Below are positions 36,734 to 41,825 of a stretch of 41,825 bases of DNA, piece by piece (the stretch's first letter is position 1; each line of letters starts with the position of its first letter). Where the stretch lies: contig NZ_LYBM01000043.1 in NCBI RefSeq assembly GCF_001707825.1, forward strand, positions 1-41,825, written 5' to 3'. The translations under genes were made by a program, and so were the position numbers. The notes beneath the pieces were generated by a model. It was not told the origin of the DNA, did not search any database, and saw only the letters and a program-made list of their open reading frames with translations. The stretch comes from Veronia pacifica. Its GTDB lineage: Bacteria; Pseudomonadota; Gammaproteobacteria; Enterobacterales; Vibrionaceae.

Positions 36734-37300
36734 CACAAACTCCCCTTATCTATTCAACAATAGGAACAGGTCAACCAGAATTAAATTCCAACCTGCAGGA
36801 AATTTTTTGCTGATAGCCTCAAATTCCATATCGATAATTCCCAAAAAAATCTGACAGCGAGCCATAAAGGAGAGGCTCGCCTTTACTCAAGTATCTATTT
36901 GTTTTTTTACCTTTGTAACGATGGCTTACTTTGTTATAAAACAATGCCATCATGGTGATAACACTTCCAATTGTGTTTACAACAATATGAATAACAACTA
37001 AAAATGATACAGGAAATAATCACAGTGCTCCTTAGTCGCCAGACCATGTGAGCTTAGCTGAATATAATGAGGTTTAAGGCATTACCATTCATTTATCTCA
37101 AGTGTGATTCACTTTACTCTCACAATACAGTTGCACTCATAAAAAAGTTGCAGAGCCGAACGTTCACTCTTATCCCACTATATTTTCAGTATTTAGCTTA
37201 TGCATTGATCCTACAGCAGCAGACTATCGTTATTACATTCGACACCTTACTACTCCTCAGCACAGCTCAGCGCAGCATATCGTTATAAGGATAATCATCA
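36734..37300. other. Region between the mipA-like gene and the DUF2256 gene
   Basis: 567 bases holding the promoter of the mipA-like gene, the small broken membrane ORF at 36819-37023 (minus), a hairpin GCGAGCC/GGCTCGC (36857-36880) inside that ORF, and the start region of the DUF2256 gene. A 73-codon plus frame at 37067-37288 lacks a ribosome site and is not supported. Confidence 0.45.
36819..37023 (-). pseudogene. Small membrane protein ORF, apparently shifted by one base
   Basis: On the minus strand GTG 37023 follows AAGGAG by 4 bases and opens with hydrophobic residues, but that frame soon turns into Cys/His-rich nonsense. One frame over the DNA reads as a good membrane protein: a helix (LVVIHIVVNTIGSVITMMAL) then FYNKVSHRYKGKKT, RYLSKGEPLLYGSLSDFFG and a stop at 36819. 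Removing one base from the A5 at 37000-37004 (T5 on the coding strand) joins GTG start and helix into a 67-residue product. Alternatively the intact ATG-ATG at residue about 24 starts a 44-residue soluble protein. Not recognised as a family. Real gene, decaying gene or sequence error cannot be told apart from this sequence. Confidence 0.4.
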
Positions 37301-37456
37301 GTGAAAAAATCACAGCTTCCACATAAGGTCTGCCCAGTATGTGGATTTTCGTTTAACTGGAGAAAGAAGTGGGCATCACAGTGGGAGCAGATTGTGTACT
37401 GCTCAGAACGCTGTCGAAGAAACAAAAGAAGTAAAGTACTCAACGTTGATGGCTAA
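37301..37456 (+). CDS. DUF2256 family small zinc-ribbon protein
   Basis: 51 residues from a GTG start with AAGGA 10 bases upstream. The sequence has CPVCG (C11, C14), FNWRKKW and YCSERCRR (C34, C38), the DUF2256 signature, so four cysteines should bind a zinc ion. A very basic end (RRNKRSK) follows. I recall members next to cryptochrome or photolyase genes in vibrios, but there is none here. Cytoplasmic; function unknown. Easily missed because of its length. Confidence 0.85.
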   Translation: MKKSQLPHKVCPVCGFSFNWRKKWASQWEQIVYCSERCRRNKRSKVLNVDG

Positions 37457-37784
37457 TAAAGAGAGAATTTCGACAATGCCGGTTCTATTTAAATAGCGCT
37501 CATTACTCGAGTTTCAAATAGTAGATGCTTAGAAAGTCTTTTGTCGCGCCCGCCAAATCATCAACGTCTGAAGTACTTCAGTCCATTCACACGAATCAGC
37601 CGTTATAGCCGTCTACCTCGCGGACCTTGTAAGCGTTTGAGTGGATTAAACAATTCCGCTTACCCCATCGACATGTTTGGCTATTGAGCTATCTCAAGAT
37701 AATTTCAATACGCTTTCAAAATGACACTTTTAAACTGAGGTATGGTTTGTATGTACAGCATGGAATCTATTCAAAATGTGGGTA
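37457..37784. other. Region after the DUF2256 gene
   Basis: 328 bases with no supported gene. Short frames exist on both strands (27 codons at 37524 plus; LFNPLKRLQGPRGRRL minus) but without ribosome sites or family resemblance. No terminator with a T run is visible after the DUF2256 stop. Confidence 0.4.
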
Positions 37785-38576
37785 TTACCAGAGTGCGACA
37801 TTCACTATACGGGTTTGATTAACACTAACGTTTAGCCTTGAGTTTGAAAACTGCACCTCGGGAACAGTAGCAATGATATGGGTAGTGAATATACATTTTC
37901 TGTACACATCTCTGAGCCTGTCCAACGACCCCAATTTATGTGTGTCGATAAGCTCGCTTATGTTAACTCTAAGGCGCCCAGAGTTGACCAAATGCTCGTT
38001 TTTTATAATATCCGGCGATTTCACAAATATCCGGTTTTCGAGGTGGTTTTCACAGCGTAGCGTCTTATCCTGATACTCATATTGATTTTCTGCCTGAACG
38101 CCCCACTCAATATCAAGCACATCACCAGCATAAGTCACTGTAGGAGTGAAAGGTAAGGGAAATAAATTAACGATATCGGATGCAATTTCAACATTATTAC
38201 GAATCAGGGCAACCTTGTACTCATTTGCGCCAGCACTGACCCGGCCAGTATAAGAAAAATATGACTGCGCATGCCTCTCATTTAGCTGTTCCTCTAACCC
38301 ATCAAAAACGACGAGTAGTTTGTCAAAGTCACTCAATGCGACATTAGCTAAATTGGCTTTCCCATCCTGTTGCACCGATATATTTACGCTGACATCAATC
38401 TGGTTATCTCCTCGGTCTGACAAATAGGCAAAAACATAAAAGGACTCTGCGTCAAAGTCACCACTAAACAACGTATTCAACTGAGCGCTCTTTGACAATG
38501 AATCATCCCGGCAACATCCCAACATTCCAATTACGGTGCAAACAACCACAGTCAATATGGGTAAAAACCTTTGCAT
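37785..38576 (-). CDS. Predicted lipoprotein of unknown function
   Basis: 263 residues, not recognised. The N-terminus is a lipoprotein signal (MQRFLPILTVVVCTVIGMLGCC) with lipobox M-L-G-C; the lipidated cysteine is followed by another cysteine and RDD. The rest looks like two beta-sandwich domains: NQIDVSVNISVQQDG, LLVVFDGLEEQL, YKVALIRNNVEIASDIV and a C-terminal VPEVQFSNSRLNVSVNQTRIVNVAL. The ribosome site GGAGGG lies just before the start and is included in a 7-bp inverted repeat (ATATTCC / GGAATAT, 38575-38594). No neighbour suggests a role. Confidence 0.75.
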   Translation of the reverse strand: MQRFLPILTVVVCTVIGMLGCCRDDSLSKSAQLNTLFSGDFDAESFYVFAYLSDRGDNQIDVSVNISVQQDGKANLANVALSDFDKLLVVFDGLEEQLNERHAQSYFSYTGRVSAGANEYKVALIRNNVEIASDIVNLFPLPFTPTVTYAGDVLDIEWGVQAENQYEYQDKTLRCENHLENRIFVKSPDIIKNEHLVNSGRLRVNISELIDTHKLGSLDRLRDVYRKCIFTTHIIATVPEVQFSNSRLNVSVNQTRIVNVALW

Positions 38577-38994
38577 ATTCCCTCCATGGAATATTTTGGG
38601 GATGTTGAATTACAGTGCCATATTCGGTGGCTTTATCGTTCATTTGAACTAAACATAAATGTTACTAGAAATAGATATTCTGTTTGTCCAATGTTTGCAA
38701 TTGTCCTTGAGACATTTTAGTACACAAAAATAGACAAATTGGCATGAGGTATTCTATATATAGATGTAATTATATTTTCATATTAATGATTTTATTTACA
38801 TAAGATAGATGATTGGAGTTAGTAAGGTTGGAGCAGCTAAGGTCCATAAATTTAGTACTGAAGGAGATTAAGTATAAAATATCAGAGCGGAAAATATGAA
38901 ATTAGATGTCTAATAATTTTTTACTATTACCCGATAGCCGAAACAAAGTGTCACCTTTATGTTTCGGCTATACGGCCCAGAAATGGGTCAATGG
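38577..38994. other. Region between lipoprotein and DUF418 genes
   Basis: 418 AT-rich bases holding the lipoprotein promoter. At 38934-38971 a perfect 11-bp inverted repeat (ATAGCCGAAAC / GTTTCGGCTAT, 16-base loop) follows the DUF418 stop; it has no T run, so it is only a possible terminator. No coding potential seen. Confidence 0.5.
38934..38971 (-). terminator. Possible terminator hairpin after the DUF418 gene
   Basis: Perfect 11-bp stem 24 bases after the stop of the minus-strand DUF418 gene. No T run follows on the minus strand, so intrinsic termination would be weak; it may only protect the mRNA 3' end. Confidence 0.35.
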
Positions 38995-40158
38995 CTAGCC
39001 GGAGTTGTCGGCCAGCTTTGCTTCGTCAGCCTGTTGTTTTTTCATAACACTGTTGAGATATGCTTTCCGCCACAGCGCCTCAAGTGGACCTTGGTTAAAA
39101 TATTGCAGATATATGTGAGCAAAAAGAACCTGAACGACGGTAAAACTCGCAGCTATGGAGACATAGTCCAACCTGCTGGCAGTGAGATGAAATTCGGGGA
39201 ACACCCAGCGCAGCAGCACTGCCATAATAATTGACTGCGAAATATACAACGTAAAGGCAATTTTACCTGGTGACGCAAATAGCGTTAAAAACCTACTGTT
39301 TTTTTTAAGTGCCTTTACGACCAAATCTGCATAGATAAGCGCGATAAATACAGCAGAGACTGAGGACGTTAGGTTAAGGGAACTACCTGTCGTTAGCAAA
39401 CCTGAACGGCGAGCCAAGACAGTAAAAATGGTCGTAGTGACACCAACAGCCAAAATCGTAATAAATTGACGACGCGACAAGCCCTGCTGGAAAAAACCGA
39501 TTCGATATAGATATGCCCCCAGAAACATGAGTCCAGCTACTTGCCAGAACAAAAAGAACGGAGACAACAGGATGAAGATGAGAGCAAAGCCCCCCTGATA
39601 AAGAACCTGATTACCATAATGCCCAAACCATTGCTCGTAATGTGCGATGTGATCCGTTGAGTTACGTAATGGCTCTGAATCTGTATATATTTCGATTGTG
39701 TAGGTCAACGCTATCGTCAGCAACATACCAATAACGATGCAACCAATAGCGTTATTTAATAAAGCTCTAGGATTATTGTTCGACAGCTTTTTGTAAATCA
39801 TTATGGCTGACACTGCGTACATCATCAGAACATCACCACCAAAAATGAACACCGCATGCAGAAAGCCAAAAAACAATAGCCAGTTAAGTCTTTTTCGTAT
39901 CCAAATATTAGGGGTAAACCCCCTACTCACACTGCTTTGGTATTGAATTGCCAAACCAGCACCAAACAACAAACAGAAAAGCGTTCTAAAGCGGCCATCA
40001 ACAAAAAGAGTATTAAATGTTTCTATGACTGTATCGCTGAGAGGTACTACTGGAAACTGTACATATCCACTCAATAAGTCGCCGTGGTGGTATATGTTCA
40101 TAAAAAGAATACCAAGAACAGCTATCCCTCTAAGAACATCTAACGATATGATCCGCAT
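38995..40158 (-). CDS. DUF418-domain membrane protein (YeiB-like)
   Basis: 387 residues with about ten membrane helices. The start MRIISLDVLRGIAVLGILFMNI matches the DUF1624/DUF418 (acyltransferase-3-like) N-terminus, with GRFRTLFCLLFGAGLAIQYQ next, and the C-terminal DUF418 signature RLDYVSIAASFTVVQVLFAHIYLQYFNQGPLEALWRK. E. coli YeiB and Bacillus relatives have no established function. A strong ribosome site (AGGAGG) precedes the ATG. It follows the CIA30-like gene by about 145 bases on the same strand. Confidence 0.88.
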   Translation of the reverse strand: MRIISLDVLRGIAVLGILFMNIYHHGDLLSGYVQFPVVPLSDTVIETFNTLFVDGRFRTLFCLLFGAGLAIQYQSSVSRGFTPNIWIRKRLNWLLFFGFLHAVFIFGGDVLMMYAVSAIMIYKKLSNNNPRALLNNAIGCIVIGMLLTIALTYTIEIYTDSEPLRNSTDHIAHYEQWFGHYGNQVLYQGGFALIFILLSPFFLFWQVAGLMFLGAYLYRIGFFQQGLSRRQFITILAVGVTTTIFTVLARRSGLLTTGSSLNLTSSVSAVFIALIYADLVVKALKKNSRFLTLFASPGKIAFTLYISQSIIMAVLLRWVFPEFHLTASRLDYVSIAASFTVVQVLFAHIYLQYFNQGPLEALWRKAYLNSVMKKQQADEAKLADNSG

Positions 40159-40303
40159 GATACCTCCTGTTGTGTCAGTGGCATTGAAAGGTTATTAATC
40201 CAAGTACAACAGAATGTATCATCTATTTGATATATATGTTAATTTTTACGCTATGGCTGCGTGTCAGCTAACACACAAATATCACTCCTTTTTTGCGGAC
40301 TTG

Positions 40304-40864
40304 CTAACGAAACGATAACTGCGATACCTCTAAATGAAACTCACCTGTTCTTTTATCCGCTAATAGGAAACCTAACTGTTTTGTATCCTGAAACCTTAAT
40401 TCAGGAACATTTCTCACTGGCCTGCCCCGAAATACCGGAGAGAAGTCGCTCGCTTTCAGGGTAATATCCAGCCACTCTCCGTCGTTGGTATCAAAAAGTG
40501 CACGATAACTGACACCATCCCAGGCTCGATCAGTGCGAATTCTTAATTGATAAGGTCGACCATCACCTTTCACTCTCAGCGTAACCGTATCCGACCGGCT
40601 ATCAGACATATCTGGTATTAGGCGTCTTACCGATGCAAAACCACCATTGTTTTCAAGCGACAAATAGCCAAGGAAATGAGCTACGCCGTCATCGATAATC
40701 ATACGAGAGCGTGATATCCCACCCATAACGCCATCGTTAACCACCATCCACTTCGAAGCCTCTGAGGATTCCGTAAAATCAAACACTTTTTCTCCCTTGG
40801 CGACAGCCATTAAAGAATACAAACAAAAACTGAGCAATGTGACAGCATAACAAATCTTCTTCAT
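40304..40864 (-). CDS. Exported CIA30-domain protein
   Basis: 186 residues. A signal peptide (KKICYAVTLLSFCLYSLMAVA) should be cleaved after AVA, and the mature part begins with the CIA30 pattern: FDFTESSEASKWMVVNDGVMGGISRS, then FLGYLSLENNGGFASVR, YQLRIRTDRAWDGVSYRALFDT and a C-terminal LGFLLADKRTGEFHLEVSQLSF. CIA30 was named from a mitochondrial complex I assembly factor; bacterial exported forms are of unknown role and use a galactose-binding-like jelly roll. The ribosome site AGAGG is well placed. First gene of a possible two-gene unit with DUF418. Confidence 0.88.
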   Translation of the reverse strand: MKKICYAVTLLSFCLYSLMAVAKGEKVFDFTESSEASKWMVVNDGVMGGISRSRMIIDDGVAHFLGYLSLENNGGFASVRRLIPDMSDSRSDTVTLRVKGDGRPYQLRIRTDRAWDGVSYRALFDTNDGEWLDITLKASDFSPVFRGRPVRNVPELRFQDTKQLGFLLADKRTGEFHLEVSQLSFR

Positions 40865-41505
40865 CTGAGTGCCTCTCTATGTCAATCATTAAGCCAGACA
40901 TACCGCCACTTATCTATCTGGATATACTAAGTATTACCTACGATCTACACCCCGCGATCTACGCCATGGCATAAAATGGAATGTTAACAAAATACCGTTA
41001 CATCGATGGTAAAAGAAAAGCTAATAACACGTTGATCTTTTTCGTTATTATTGACTGGTAGGGAAAAGAAAATATAGCCGTAAAGTACGTTACTAAAAAA
41101 TACATCAGCTAGGTGGATTGTCATATCTACGGCGTATTGGTGAGACTGGAAACAAAGTATCAAACGCACAACTTGATAGACATCGGTAAAAATTAAAAAA
41201 ACATAAAAAAACAAAATACTGAATTAAAAGATAAATAGAGACAAATTCAAACAATGTTTAATAAAAAACAATAAAATAATCAAACAAAATTTTATTATTA
41301 GGTATGGGCAGCATCCGCTTATATTTAAAATATTAATGATAAATATAAACAAGACTATTTAATTTTCATTACTGATTATTTATTTTTTATTGATTTAATT
41401 AGGGAACAAATGCTCACTTAAATACACTCAAACAATGTAAGCATCATGCAATGCTGAAAAGAAGGTAGAAATAACCACTAACAACGAGAACGATGATGAG
41501 ATTCG

Positions 41506-41535
41506 TTGCTTAATAATGTACATTAACATTTATAA
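41506..41535 (+). promoter_or_regulatory. Possible promoter for the RNA candidate
   Basis: TTGCTT (41506-41511) and TTATAA (41530-41535) with an 18-base spacer fit a sigma-70 promoter, placing a start near 41542. The same DNA is part of the inverted repeat GTTGCTTAA (41505-41513) / TTAAGCAAC (41543-41551), so it could also be an operator. Confidence 0.3.
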
Positions 41536-41553
41536 AGTACAGTTAAGCAACAT

Positions 41554-41572
41554 CGGGCTTAGGGGAATGGCT
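41554..41572 (+). repeat. 19-nt segment complementary to 10829-10847
   Basis: CGGGCTTAGGGGAATGGCT, exact reverse complement of 10829-10847; flanking bases on both sides differ. Confidence 0.85.
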
Positions 41573-41603
41573 ACTCTCATCTTAGTCAGTCAATTCTGAC
41601 AAC

Positions 41604-41634
41604 ACCCACCAGCGTAGTTACGTTGGTGGGTTTT
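41604..41634 (+). terminator. Intrinsic terminator of the RNA candidate
   Basis: ACCCACCA (41604-41611) pairs with TGGTGGGT (41624-41631), and inside it CGTA (41613-41616) with TACG (41619-41622), followed by four T. Confidence 0.85.
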
Positions 41635-41825
41635 GATTATGCACACCATCTAACTATCTGTTTCTGCTGATATAAATTCGCTTACACAATAACAGTGAAC
41701 GATTAACCAAATGCTTGGCTCTCAGCATATGCCCTAAACTTATCGATACTAAATTTTACTGTTAACCCGTTATCGTACTGACTCGATAAAGTCTCTCTTG
41801 ACCTGCTCCCCAAAAACTAGTCCAA

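Larger units (their letters stand above)
41542..41634 (+). ncRNA. Candidate small RNA (about 93 nt) with a 19-nt segment complementary to the rsmF 3' UTR
   Basis: Ends are inferred: the 5' end from the possible promoter at 41506-41535, the 3' end from the terminator at 41604-41634. After a single-stranded-looking 5' part there is a stem GTCAG (41585-41589) / CTGAC (41596-41600), then the terminator. The segment 41554-41572 is exactly complementary to RNA from 10829-10847. No gene lies upstream on this strand for several kilobases. An alternative is a leader or attenuator for a gene beyond the right edge, because an ATG at 41567 opens a ten-codon peptide ending just before the terminator stem. 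I do not recognise it as a named vibrio sRNA. Confidence 0.4.
40865..41825. other. Almost 1 kb without a convincing gene, with RNA candidate
   Basis: 40865-41470 is very AT-rich; a 76-codon minus frame at 40984-41214 has no ribosome site or family likeness. 41482-41634 holds inverted repeats (CAACGA/TCGTTG; GTTGCTTAA/TTAAGCAAC), the RNA candidate and its terminator. At the right edge the minus strand reads LVFGEQVKRDFIESVR then a stop at 41770-41772, and another frame reads SSQYDNGLTVKFSIDKFRAY; this may be the end of a gene outside the window, but it is too short to judge. Confidence 0.5.

Noticed and set aside
37067-37288. 73-codon plus-strand frame before the DUF2256 gene
   Set aside because: No ribosome site; overlaps the DUF2256 leader; composition not protein-like beyond hydrophobic bias.
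40984-41214. 76-codon minus-strand frame, Phe/Val/Tyr-rich
   Set aside because: No ribosome site and no recognisable domain in very AT-rich DNA.
41542-41551. GTTAAGC next to an inverted repeat, considered as an integron attC-like site
   Set aside because: Only one core-site-like heptamer is present; the matching partner site and typical attC extrahelical features are absent.

Overview
The window is chromosomal DNA from a gammaproteobacterium, most likely of the family Vibrionaceae (Vibrio, Photobacterium, Grimontia or Enterovibrio relatives); the genus cannot be fixed from sequence alone. The evidence is E. coli-like blocks of synteny (proQ-msrC, letA-letB-rsmF, selO-aroH) mixed with families I associate with vibrios (DUF3802, DUF3334, DUF2256, a second FabH). 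Intergenic DNA is AT-rich and most genes are housekeeping or envelope genes. I see no insertion sequence, integrase, CRISPR array, tRNA or rRNA.

Layout. 1-15.4 kb: proQ (cut by the left edge) and msrC on the minus strand; then a plus-strand run of ABC exporter, letA, letB (phospholipid transport across the envelope), a frameshifted glycosidase-like gene, and rsmF with a strong terminator. A CvfB-type S1 protein lies on the minus strand, followed by selO, a Trp-type DAHP synthase gene (aroH) broken by one extra base, and yajQ. 15.4-25.7 kb: HrpB-like helicase (minus), maeA, yiaA-like gene (minus), sanA, a FabH-like synthase and a lipoprotein gene, then tapT and nagK on the minus strand. 26.3-31.1 kb: a DUF3802 protein, a large hybrid histidine kinase with its own receiver and Hpt domains, and a CheX-like DUF3334 protein. 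31.2-35.5 kb: a minus-strand RND adaptor/pump pair without an outer-membrane partner. 35.9-41.8 kb: mipA/ompV-like porin, a small membrane ORF that appears shifted by one base, a 51-residue DUF2256 zinc-ribbon protein, an unknown lipoprotein, a DUF418 membrane protein, a CIA30-domain exported protein, and almost 1 kb without a convincing gene that contains a small-RNA candidate.

Three points deserve attention. First, the small-RNA candidate near 41.55 kb carries a 19-base segment perfectly complementary to the RNA just before the rsmF terminator at 10.83 kb; both lie on the plus strand and both end in intrinsic terminators, so the two transcripts could pair. Second, three coding regions (glycosidase-like, aroH, small membrane ORF) are each restored by a single-base change, which means either homopolymer-type sequence errors or real gene decay. 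Third, two neighbouring genes (fabH-like and a lipoprotein) each have an 11-bp perfect inverted repeat immediately upstream of the start. No clearly new multi-gene defence or metabolic system is visible; the most original signal is the RNA pair.
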